5,981 bases of DNA from an uncultured Lachnospiraceae bacterium (GTDB taxonomy: Bacteria; Bacillota; Clostridia; Lachnospirales; Lachnospiraceae): assembly GCA_902782815.1 (NCBI GenBank), contig CACZOS010000296.1:1-5981 (forward strand). The letters are read 5' to 3'. Made by a program: the position numbers and the translations under genes. The notes beneath the pieces are model-generated. The model made no database searches and was not told the DNA's origin. It worked only from the letters and a program-made list of their open reading frames with translations. Shown one piece after another: positions 1-5,981 of the stretch (its first letter is position 1; every line of letters starts with the position of its first letter).

Positions 1-2
1 CG

Positions 3-3000
3 CTAGTCAGGACCTGCAGTATCTGCGGAAAAGAGACATCCTGGGAGGTACTTCTTCCTGTTGGTGGGCAGACAGCCTACATGGATTCGGATGAGGAATT
101 CTTCCATTTGTTCGATCAGATCTTCCATTACCGGCTGAACCAGATGGCCGAAGTGGATGCATACAGCATCATTAACTTTACACGCCATTTCTATAATATT
201 GGCAATGATTATATGCCAGTTTATATAAGCCGGCAGGAGTTCATGGAGAAGGTCGACTCTCTCTTTGCAGTTCACAGCGGAGTAGAGAATTATTTCGAGG
301 AAGATGATGACATTCTGGTGGATCAGGAACATGATGGACTGGTATTCATGGGGCCGATCCCAAGTTACGGAGATACCGATTATTCCCAGCTGCTGAATAC
401 GGAACAGACAGCAGAAGGAAGAACGCTCCATGCCAGCTGGCTGTCCTATCCCTATACAAAGGTGCGGCTTGTACTTGATGGAGATCACAAGATCCTGGCT
501 TATGAGTCAGATGTGGATGAGATCAATAATCTCAGGTTTAATGGATTAGATGATGACGGCCTGCATTACAGCTGGGATGGCGTGGCCTGCAACAGAATAT
601 CCATGAGTGCCGAGATCTGGCGCAACGGTAATCTTATCACTTCGGACAGTTTTTCAACGGGAAATTCCACCAGTGAATACACTGCGCGCTGGTACAATAT
701 TCTTTCCAATATTTTTGGTCAGTATGGAGGAACTGGTACCTACGAAGTGGTGTTCTCAGTTGAGGCATACAATGAGGACAACGATCTGATTGCCAGGGCA
801 ACCGACCGAAGCGGATCATTCACTGTAAGCGGATATGAGATCCAGCGCCTGCAATTCGAGAATAATACGGATGGCGTTGATGTTCTGATCGGAAGTGAAG
901 ACCAGTATTTCATCGAAACAAATGTCCGGGCAAATGTCTCTGTTACGGTGGAAGAACTGAGCGAGCCATATGAAACGTCAACATACAATCTGGTATACAT
1001 TACAGAGGTGGAAAATTCCGACAGTTCGATCCTGTCACTGACACTGGAAGAACAATATGGCCGCTACTATAGTATGAAAGCATTAGCGGCAGGCACCACT
1101 GAGCTGACGCTGCATTATACACAGGAGGGAGAGGAAAAGACCTTTACCTATCCGGTAAATGTGCGTGATGTCTATTATGAGTACAAGCTGAACTATGAAT
1201 GGCCTTATCTGATATCCGGTTATATGGACGGCCAGACGATCGAAATGGTCACCGGAGAGGAGGTTGAATTAACAGCGTCGGTCAATGAGCTCCGGTACAA
1301 TCCGGATACGGAATCCTGGGATAATACCGGGGATGTCACTGATCAGGTAAAGATTACATACATTGATCCCATATATGGAGATGAAGAAGGCCCGCTGCAG
1401 ATAGAATCCCATGGGAATTCCTGCACGGTAACAGCAAAGCCCACGGACGTTATGCGATTGGCCTTCCTTGGGGTCACTGTGGAAAAGGATGGTAACAAAT
1501 GCGTAACAAGACCGGCTGTCGGCGGAGGATTTGCCGCGTATGTATATGGTGAGCTGTATCGGAATACCATTCTTCTGGATGGAAACGAGGCGGAAGGCAG
1601 CGGCAATAAAATAGTTGTTCCCATTGAAGCAGGAGAGACGGTCGAAATACTGCCTGAAGCATGGCTTGATAAAGCCGGCGGTATAAAGGAAGATGTAGAT
1701 GATGTATATTGTTATCTGTCTCTCCCAAATCCGATGATCGAAGCTGTTGGTGAGCCGGTCCAAATCGGAGATCAGACTCTGATGAGAACTCCCTTTACAC
1801 TTACGAGAAAGGGAGGCGGCCTCGCAGAGGGGTATCTTACCCTCTTCAATGCGGAAGGTAAAAGGATCGGGTTTAAGGTCCTGGATTTTGTCTCCGATGC
1901 GGAGCCAGACCATGACGTTGCCTTTGCGGATCTGAAGACCTCTGTTAATTATCAGCCTGCGATTACCGCAGAAACCGGAGTTCTGCCCGGCGCTGTGTAT
2001 ACAGTTACGATCACAGCAAAGAATGATCTTGAATATGACTTCGACAATGTTAAGCCATTCTTCCAGATGATTAGCGAGAGGCCCAATAAAGTTCTGCATG
2101 CAGAAGGCACAAAATTCATGCTGGCCTCCGGAGAAACAAAGCAGATAACACTAAGCCTTACTGTGCCAGAGGGATACTTTGAAGAGGGCACGGAAGTAGT
2201 TGTCACGGCAGGCGTGTCAAGAGCGGGCTACAGCAGCGTGGATCCGGTAGGAACGGTACCCATTGCCGGTTCTGTCAGCGAGAAAGCCCAGGATTCAGAG
2301 ATAACTGTAAAAACGACCAGCGCAGATCAGGCATTTCTGGATGATTATACGCTGAAGGCTGAGGAGGCAGATCTGCCGGAGGCAGCAGAACAGAATCTTA
2401 TTGAATCACTGGTCGGCGGAGCCGTTCTGAATGTTGAAGAGATACAGACCTATGATCTCGAGTTTGTTGATGAAAACGGAACGGTCGTACCTGTCAGTGA
2501 AGAGGATGGGAAGGTTTTTGTAGTGACCATTCCGATTCCGGAAGAATGGGCAGAGGATGAAGTCGGCGTATATTACTATGATGATACTGCAGGGACGTTC
2601 GAGAAGATCGGAAGCAGTGTTGATACGGTAAACCATACCGTTTCCTTTACTGCTACCCATTTCAGCAGCTATTCAGTCGTCCACATGAATGTACACAGGC
2701 ATACCTGGGTAGACGGAGAAATCATAAAGGCACCGACCTGCACGGCTGCAGGAAGCAGGACTCGTACCTGCTCTGACTGCGGAGAGACCGAGGAAGCAAG
2801 TATACCTGCGTTGGGTCACGCATACGAGGAGGAAGTCACTCCTGCAACGGTCAGCGAGGATGGTCTGATCAAATTGAAATGTACCAGGTGCGGAAGAGTC
2901 GGAGGAACCGCGGTTATCCCCATGGCTTCTGACATTACCCTGGCTGCAGCATCCTATGTGTATGACGGCAAGGCCAAGAAGCCGGCAGTTACGGTAAAGG

Positions 3001-3674
3001 ACAGCACCGGTAAAGCGATTGATTCTGTTTTTTATACGGTTTCCTATGCGTCCGGAAGAAAGGCCATCGGCCAGTATACAATTACCGTAAAATTCGAGGG
3101 GGACTATAGCGGCTCTAAGGCACTGACCTTCAAGATCATTCCGCCTGCGACAAAGGCAACCCTGGCCAATACAGCTTCTGGTGTACAGATCAAGTGGAAC
3201 AAGGTTGCTGATGTGACCGGCTATGTGATCTACAAAGGCGGCAAGAAATACAAGACCGTAACAGGGACCTCTTACACGGATACGGCAGCCAAGACCAACG
3301 GTACGGCATATACCTATAAGGTCTATGCTTACAAGAAGGTAAACGGGACCAATATTTACAGCAAGGCATCCGCATCTGTAAAGTATGTCTTCCTTACCAG
3401 ACCGACCATCAAGAGCGCAAAGAACAGTGCCAGCAGGAAGATGACGGTGACCTGGAACAAGAACACAAAGGCCACCGGATACCAGATCAAATATGTCACT
3501 GGCTCCACGACAAAGACGGTAAAGGTCACATCCTACAAGACAATTTCGAAAGTCATCGGCAGCCTTGTCAAGGGAAAGACCTACAAGGTCTATGTAAGAA
3601 GCTACAAGACTGTCAGCGGCAAGACCTATTACAGCGCCTGGAGCGCAGCGAAATCGGTCAAGATAACCAAGTAA
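3..3674 (+). CDS. Large multidomain surface protein (Cys-rich, YDG-type and Fn3 modules), 5'-truncated by window edge
   Basis: Probably an exported cell-surface or secreted protein of unknown function. The frame is open from base 3 through the stop at 3672-3674. The first ATG (81) has no convincing ribosome site and no signal peptide after it, so the start lies upstream of the window. Numbering from that Met: an acidic N-terminal region (1-150) of unrecognised fold, preceded by a CSICG motif encoded at bases 15-29; a Fn3-like beta domain (about 151-250); a bacterial-Ig-like stretch (about 253-363); further beta-rich sequence; a 'HFSSYSV' segment (about 863-869), common at the ends of such domains; a Cys module with CxxC pairs C897/C900 and C934/C937 plus C887; a YDG/MBG-like domain (949-1020, YVYDGK at 959-964); and two Fn3 domains (about 1022-1104 and 1108-1197). 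No LPXTG anchor or C-terminal membrane segment is visible. Domain calls come from sequence style; the N-terminal half is unassigned. Adhesion or carbohydrate binding is possible but unproven. Confidence 0.85.
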   Translation, partial: LVRTCSICGKETSWEVLLPVGGQTAYMDSDEEFFHLFDQIFHYRLNQMAEVDAYSIINFTRHFYNIGNDYMPVYISRQEFMEKVDSLFAVHSGVENYFEEDDDILVDQEHDGLVFMGPIPSYGDTDYSQLLNTEQTAEGRTLHASWLSYPYTKVRLVLDGDHKILAYESDVDEINNLRFNGLDDDGLHYSWDGVACNRISMSAEIWRNGNLITSDSFSTGNSTSEYTARWYNILSNIFGQYGGTGTYEVVFSVEAYNEDNDLIARATDRSGSFTVSGYEIQRLQFENNTDGVDVLIGSEDQYFIETNVRANVSVTVEELSEPYETSTYNLVYITEVENSDSSILSLTLEEQYGRYYSMKALAAGTTELTLHYTQEGEEKTFTYPVNVRDVYYEYKLNYEWPYLISGYMDGQTIEMVTGEEVELTASVNELRYNPDTESWDNTGDVTDQVKITYIDPIYGDEEGPLQIESHGNSCTVTAKPTDVMRLAFLGVTVEKDGNKCVTRPAVGGGFAAYVYGELYRNTILLDGNEAEGSGNKIVVPIEAGETVEILPEAWLDKAGGIKEDVDDVYCYLSLPNPMIEAVGEPVQIGDQTLMRTPFTLTRKGGGLAEGYLTLFNAEGKRIGFKVLDFVSDAEPDHDVAFADLKTSVNYQPAITAETGVLPGAVYTVTITAKNDLEYDFDNVKPFFQMISERPNKVLHAEGTKFMLASGETKQITLSLTVPEGYFEEGTEVVVTAGVSRAGYSSVDPVGTVPIAGSVSEKAQDSEITVKTTSADQAFLDDYTLKAEEADLPEAAEQNLIESLVGGAVLNVEEIQTYDLEFVDENGTVVPVSEEDGKVFVVTIPIPEEWAEDEVGVYYYDDTAGTFEKIGSSVDTVNHTVSFTATHFSSYSVVHMNVHRHTWVDGEIIKAPTCTAAGSRTRTCSDCGETEEASIPALGHAYEEEVTPATVSEDGLIKLKCTRCGRVGGTAVIPMASDITLAAASYVYDGKAKKPAVTVKDSTGKAIDSVFYTVSYASGRKAIGQYTITVKFEGDYSGSKALTFKIIPPATKATLANTASGVQIKWNKVADVTGYVIYKGGKKYKTVTGTSYTDTAAKTNGTAYTYKVYAYKKVNGTNIYSKASASVKYVFLTRPTIKSAKNSASRKMTVTWNKNTKATGYQIKYVTGSTTKTVKVTSYKTISKVIGSLVKGKTYKVYVRSYKTVSGKTYYSAWSAAKSVKITK

Positions 3675-3712
3675 AAGTGATATGCGGATATAAATTTAAA
3701 AAGTGACGCAGG

Positions 3713-3750
3713 CGGCCCCGGGTATTGAATACCCGGGGCCGTATCATATT
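3713..3750 (+). terminator. Rho-independent terminator after the surface protein gene
   Basis: A perfect 13-bp GC-rich inverted repeat (arms 3713-3725 and 3729-3741, with cggccccggg at its base) has a 3-base loop, or a 5-base loop if the last pair opens. It lies 38 bases past the stop codon. The following tract is only moderately T-rich (TATCATATT), so the stem is the stronger evidence. It separates the surface protein gene from the next transcription unit. Confidence 0.8.
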
Positions 3751-3801
3751 ACTAAAGGTCAAAAGGGTATGTCGAAAGGATATGAATGCAGCACCACACT
3801 A

Positions 3802-3830
3802 TTGCAAAAATAGGATAATACATGTATAAT
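3802..3830 (+). promoter_or_regulatory. Sigma-A type promoter of the XRE-Uma2 gene
   Basis: TTGCAA at 3802-3807 (consensus TTGACA, four of six matching) is followed by an exact 17-bp spacer and a perfect TATAAT at 3825-3830. The predicted transcription start is near 3836-3838, giving a leader of about 86 bases. It lies downstream of the preceding terminator, so the XRE-Uma2 gene probably has its own promoter. Confidence 0.75.
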
Positions 3831-3831
3831 A

Positions 3832-3864
3832 AATCCATAATGAATCCATATTAAATCCATATAT
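3832..3864 (+). repeat. Three tandem 11-bp repeats (AATCCATA core), candidate operator
   Basis: Units start at 3832, 3843 and 3854, each beginning AATCCATA followed by three variable bases, an exact 11-bp period close to one DNA helical turn. They begin one base after the -10 box and cover the predicted transcription start. A fourth direct ATCCAT lies at 3878-3883 and an inverted copy (ATGGAT) at 3894-3899. Because the gene downstream carries a helix-turn-helix domain, these are plausibly binding sites for its own product. That role is inferred from position only. Confidence 0.65.
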
Positions 3865-3877
3865 AGATCAAAAACAC

Positions 3878-3900
3878 ATCCATGAGAGTGTAAATGGATT
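3878..3900 (+). promoter_or_regulatory. ATCCAT/ATGGAT inverted pair in the leader of XRE-Uma2
   Basis: ATCCAT at 3878-3883 and ATGGAT at 3894-3899 form an inverted pair with a 10-base gap, 15 bases before the Shine-Dalgarno sequence. It could be a dyad operator using the same hexamer as the upstream tandem repeats. Alternatively it could be a weak leader-RNA hairpin: the ATGGATT arm can also pair with any of the AATCCAT copies upstream. The pair is AT-rich and only 6 bp, so a stable RNA structure is doubtful. Confidence 0.4.
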
Positions 3901-3914
3901 GAAAACGGTGCTGC

Positions 3915-3920
3915 AGGAGG
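3915..3920 (+). promoter_or_regulatory. Shine-Dalgarno AGGAGG of XRE-Uma2; favours the second ATG
   Basis: A perfect AGGAGG lies 3 bases before the ATG at 3924 and 9 bases before the in-frame ATG at 3930. Spacing of roughly 5 to 9 bases is usual, so initiation at 3930 (product two residues shorter) is at least as likely as at 3924. Confidence 0.6.
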
Positions 3921-3923
3921 CAG

Positions 3924-4718
3924 ATGGCAATGAGACTGGATGAAATGCAGAAACGAAAAAGGGAACTTGGTTACAGTAACGAGAAACTGGCAGAACTTTC
4001 AGGCATCCCTCTGGGTACGGTACAGAAGGTCATGAGCGGCCGTACGAAAAACCCCAGACAAAAGACACTTGAAACCCTGGCAAGAACACTGGATGTTCAG
4101 AAACCGCCTGTATATCTGTATCCAGGCAGGGCGATGGACGGCTGCGCTTTCAGGCTCAGAGAACCGGCAGCTGAGTATAAAGTCGAGAAGAAGGTTTATA
4201 CAATTGAAGATATTTACTCGCTGCCCGACGGAGTCAGGGCAGAACTGATCGACGGGCAGCTTTTTTACATGGCATCGCCTACGAGGACACATCAGAAAAT
4301 CGTTGGCGGGATGTATCTGGCTGTTGCCGGATATATCCGTTCCCGCGGAGGCAGGTGTGAAGTATACATTCCCCCTTATGGGGTTTTCCTGAATGGAGAT
4401 GATTCCACCTACGTGGAGCCTGATCTGACTGTGATCTGTGATCTGGATAAATCGGAGGAAAAAGGCTGCATTGGGGCACCGGACTGGATCGTTGAGGTGG
4501 TGTCGCCGTCTTCAAAACGGATAGACTATTCTATCAAGCTTTTCAAATACCGCACAGCCGGTGTGCGTGAATACTGGATCATCAATCCGGAAAAACGGAT
4601 CATACTGGTTTACAGCTGGAAAGACGGACAAGAGTCCGTAGATATGTATTCTTTTGAAGATAAGATTGATGCAGGTATCTATCCGGATCTGCAGATCCGC
4701 CTGGCGGATCTGTTATAA
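3924..4718 (+). CDS. XRE-type HTH fused to Uma2/DUF820 family PD-(D/E)XK nuclease-like domain
   Basis: A 264-residue protein with two parts. Residues about 8-58 form a XRE/Cro-like helix-turn-helix (LGYSNEKLAELSGIPLGTVQ, then a KVMSGRTKNPR segment), typical of DNA binding. Residues about 91-264 match the Uma2 (DUF820) family by motif: ELIDG at 107-111, H123, EPD at 165-167, VEV at 190-192 followed by SPSS, K205, and a GVREYWIINP block. E165-P-D167, E191 and K205 fit the PD-(D/E)XK nuclease pattern, so the core looks intact. The biological role of this family is poorly known; DNA cleavage is a family prediction. The ATG at 3930 is a good alternative start. It has its own promoter and a leader with ATCCAT repeats, which suggests autoregulation through the HTH. 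The next gene is convergent, so this is probably a single-gene unit. Confidence 0.88.
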   Translation: MAMRLDEMQKRKRELGYSNEKLAELSGIPLGTVQKVMSGRTKNPRQKTLETLARTLDVQKPPVYLYPGRAMDGCAFRLREPAAEYKVEKKVYTIEDIYSLPDGVRAELIDGQLFYMASPTRTHQKIVGGMYLAVAGYIRSRGGRCEVYIPPYGVFLNGDDSTYVEPDLTVICDLDKSEEKGCIGAPDWIVEVVSPSSKRIDYSIKLFKYRTAGVREYWIINPEKRIILVYSWKDGQESVDMYSFEDKIDAGIYPDLQIRLADLL

Positions 4719-4719
4719 T
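4684..4719 (+). terminator. Overlapping hairpins at the 3' end of XRE-Uma2, possible terminator
   Basis: CGGATCTG (4684-4691), CAGATCCG (4692-4699) and CGGATCTG again (4705-4712) give one middle arm that can pair with either flank. The right-hand hairpin has 10-base arms (4692-4701 and 4703-4712; realistically 8-9 bp with a 3-5 base loop) and is followed by TTATAAT. It sits inside the last codons and ends just before the stop, and the T tract is weak. Terminator function is therefore tentative. Confidence 0.45.
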
Positions 4720-4815
4720 ACCCGTAATAAAAACATTGCGATGAAAAGTATTGTGATAAGGGAACGGAGGCATATATATTTGTCTGCAGAGGACCGCATC
4801 AGCTGCCAGGCCGCA

Positions 4816-5349
4816 TTATTCCTCTGTGAGTTTGACAGATGATTTCGCGAGCCTTGCGTCAATGATCCATACCAGAGGGATGCTGAGGATCAGCATGACC
4901 AGGTCAGCGACAAAGGCGTACAGATTCTTTCCCATCCGGACCAGCATCGGCTGGGAGTAGAGAAGGAATTCCACAAAGGATTTGAGGATCAGGATGCCGA
5001 GGAAGACAGATACAACGATCGCCACTGCAAGGATCAGGGTTTGGACCGCCCGGCTGCTGAACTTTTTTGCAGCCTTGTAGGCCAGTCCCAGCATGATGCC
5101 GATTACCACATTTCCGGCAGCCCAGCCGGGCATTCCCCTCAGACCGCTGGTCAGCAGACAGTACAGGATCACTCCCAGCACGCCGACCAGAGTTCCGCTT
5201 ACGGTATCCACGCAGCAGCAGTAGACAGCCATGACCAGATATCCCAGACACAGGTAGTAATTCTCAAAGACAGGTACCTGCAGACACATGGTAAGAGCAA
5301 CAAACAAAGCAATTCCAATTCCGGTAAGCGCGATTTTTCTGGTGGTCAT
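4816..5349 (-). CDS. ECF transporter S component (substrate-binding membrane subunit), substrate unknown
   Basis: A 177-residue, very hydrophobic protein with about six membrane segments (roughly residues 7-27, 33-47, 51-67, 75-92, 102-122, 143-163), the size and layout of S components of energy-coupling factor transporters. The first helix has an AxxxA motif (A14-A18), the element known in S components to contact the EcfT subunit. Basic or charged ends (RK near the N-terminus, YKAAKK at 91-96) fit cytosolic loops. No EcfA1/A2/T genes are present, as expected for group II systems that share one energizing module encoded elsewhere. AGGAGG (complement of 5356-5361) lies 6 bases before the ATG. 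It follows the DUF6472-like gene by 59 bases with no evident promoter or terminator between, so the two are probably co-transcribed. No riboswitch is visible to suggest the vitamin or other ligand, and I do not assign one. Confidence 0.8.
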   Translation of the reverse strand: MTTRKIALTGIGIALFVALTMCLQVPVFENYYLCLGYLVMAVYCCCVDTVSGTLVGVLGVILYCLLTSGLRGMPGWAAGNVVIGIMLGLAYKAAKKFSSRAVQTLILAVAIVVSVFLGILILKSFVEFLLYSQPMLVRMGKNLYAFVADLVMLILSIPLVWIIDARLAKSSVKLTEE

Positions 5350-5408
5350 AAAAATCCTCCTGTCTGTTCTGCTTCTGTTCTGTTTTCAGGCTTTGTTTTC
5401 CGGTTCCG

Positions 5409-5594
5409 TTAATTCTGCTTTCTGACGATGGCATATTCATCGCCGATACGGTAGAAGGGGCAGGAAGCATGATGATCGGAGACCATACGGGCATAATCAT
5501 CCTCATCCATGTTTATGTCACAGACATACTCGTCATATTCCTCATCATAGATCAGATATGCGCAGGTATCGCAGGTCCCTTTTACTTTTTCCAT
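5409..5594 (-). CDS. Small Cys-containing protein, DUF6472-like
   Basis: A 61-residue acidic protein with four cysteines: CxxC at C8/C11, then C25 and C45 (in a CPFY context), and a conserved-looking end, DEYAIVRKQN. The pattern suggests one bound metal, probably zinc, in a small domain. The Cys layout and the C-terminal VRKQ motif match my recollection of DUF6472 proteins in Lachnospiraceae, whose function is not known. GAGGAG (complement of 5600-5605) lies 5 bases before the ATG, and an extended -10 promoter sits about 33 bases upstream, supporting a real gene despite its size. It is the first gene of a probable two-gene unit with the ECF S component. No enzymatic function can be claimed. 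Confidence 0.82.
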   Translation of the reverse strand: MEKVKGTCDTCAYLIYDEEYDEYVCDINMDEDDYARMVSDHHASCPFYRIGDEYAIVRKQN

Positions 5595-5626
5595 GGTCTC
5601 TCCTCAAATAATGTTCTCCCTAAATA

Positions 5627-5657
5627 ATTATAGCACATTTTGAATGCCTATTGTAAA
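5627..5657 (-). promoter_or_regulatory. Extended -10 promoter of the DUF6472-ECF S unit
   Basis: On the minus strand, TGCTATAAT gives a perfect -10 (complement of 5627-5632) with the TGn extension. The best -35 match is TTTACA (complement of 5652-5657) at a long 19-bp spacing, or TTACAA at 18 bp. Extended -10 promoters tolerate a poor -35. Transcription would start near 5620, leaving a leader of about 25 bases, too short for a riboswitch. Confidence 0.65.
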
Positions 5658-5691
5658 ATAAGAGCACATATCAGAATGTTATGCGGAAGGA

Positions 5692-5981
5692 ATGAGAGAT
5701 TTGCCGGGCTGTGTATTGTGTCCAAGAGAATGCGGTGCTGACCGTCAGAATGGCCGGTCAGGCTATTGCGGAGTTCCCTCTGAAGTATGGCTTGCCAGGG
5801 CGGCACTTCATTTCTGGGAGGAACCCTGTATTTCGGGGACCAGAGGATCAGGCACAGTTTTTTTCTCTGGATGTGTGCTGAGATGTGTATACTGCCAGAA
5901 TTATGATGTCGCTCATGCCAGAGCCGGCATCCCGGTCCCGGTCTCCCGGCTTGCAGAGATCTTCCTCGAGCTTCAGGAGCA
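5692..5981 (+). CDS. Radical SAM protein, PflX/COG1313-like, 3'-truncated by window edge
   Basis: The first 96 codons of a gene running off the right edge with no stop. Residues C61-x3-C65-x2-C68 form the canonical radical SAM CxxxCxxC motif that binds the 4Fe-4S cluster, preceded by GSGTVFFSG and followed by QNY. An N-terminal Cys set (C7, C10, C14, C26 in CVLCPRECG...GYCG) and the ARAALHFWEEPCISG block are typical of the PflX-type proteins (COG1313), annotated as pyruvate formate-lyase activating enzyme-like, with true substrate unknown. The frame opens after a stop at 5659-5661. The ATG at 5692 is nearly abutted by GGAAGG (5685-5690), a poor spacing; TTG at 5701 would have 10 bases and still keep every Cys. 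I keep the ATG. It is divergent from the DUF6472 gene with 97 bases between starts, and no strong plus-strand promoter is clear. Confidence 0.88.
   Translation, partial: MRDLPGCVLCPRECGADRQNGRSGYCGVPSEVWLARAALHFWEEPCISGTRGSGTVFFSGCVLRCVYCQNYDVAHARAGIPVPVSRLAEIFLELQE

Noticed and set aside
81..83. ATG at 81 as the real start of the surface protein
   Set aside because: The frame is open to the left edge with plausible protein sequence (including CSICG), there is no good ribosome site, and no signal peptide follows. It is more likely an internal Met.
1269..2099. 276-codon open frame on the minus strand inside the surface protein gene
   Set aside because: It lies wholly antisense to a well-supported coding frame, has no recognisable domain or convincing ribosome site, and its composition looks like translated complement. 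Treated as a shadow.
3832..3900. ATCCAT repeats as a CRISPR array or plasmid-type iteron origin
   Set aside because: The units are 11 bp with only 3 variable bases, far too short for CRISPR. No replication initiator gene is present, and the position at a promoter fits an operator better.
4786..4826. Hairpin with 7-bp arms (CAGAGGA/TCCTCTG) as terminator of the minus-strand unit
   Set aside because: The loop is about 26 bases, the stem is short, and no T tract follows on the minus strand. I see no convincing terminator for that unit.
4654..4842. Small plus-strand open frame across the convergent intergenic gap
   Set aside because: It overlaps the end of XRE-Uma2 and the end of the ECF gene, has no ribosome site at its start, and its product resembles no protein family I know.
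5350..5408. Riboswitch upstream of the ECF S component
   Set aside because: Only 59 bases separate the genes and the leader of the first gene is about 25 bases. Neither has room or structure for a known riboswitch class.
5041..5412. 123-codon plus-strand open frame opposite the ECF S component
   Set aside because: It is antisense to a clear membrane protein with typical S-component features, and has no ribosome site or recognisable product.

Overview
The window looks like a chromosomal segment of an anaerobic Firmicute, most likely a Lachnospiraceae-type Clostridium relative. The reasons are its moderate GC content, strong AGGAGG-type ribosome binding sites, a surface protein built from the Cys-rich, YDG and Fn3 tail modules common in that group, a DUF6472-like protein, a solitary ECF transporter S component, and a PflX-like radical SAM protein. 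This assignment is inference from protein style; no rRNA or other marker gene is present.

Layout. (1) Bases 3-3674 (+): the 3' part of a very large, probably secreted, multidomain surface protein. Its reading frame is open to the left edge, so the true start and signal peptide lie outside the window. A strong GC-rich terminator hairpin follows at 3713-3741. (2) Bases 3742-3923: a regulatory region with a near-consensus sigma-A promoter (TTGCAA, 17 bp, TATAAT), then three tandem 11-bp AATCCATA repeats over the predicted transcription start, a fourth ATCCAT, and one inverted copy. (3) Bases 3924-4718 (+): a fusion of an XRE-type helix-turn-helix with a Uma2/DUF820 PD-(D/E)XK nuclease-like domain. 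A self-complementary double hairpin overlaps its 3' end. (4) Bases 4816-5594 (-): a two-gene unit, a small DUF6472-like Cys protein followed by an ECF transporter S component, with an extended -10 promoter. (5) Bases 5692-5981 (+): the first 96 codons of a divergent radical SAM gene, PflX/COG1313-like, cut by the right edge.

The genes do not form one obvious pathway: a surface protein, a possible self-regulating HTH-nuclease unit, a vitamin-type uptake component and an Fe-S enzyme sit side by side in separate transcription units. The most interesting part is the helically phased ATCCAT array between the promoter and the HTH-Uma2 gene, which looks like an operator for autoregulation. I see no CRISPR array, insertion sequence, tRNA or rRNA.
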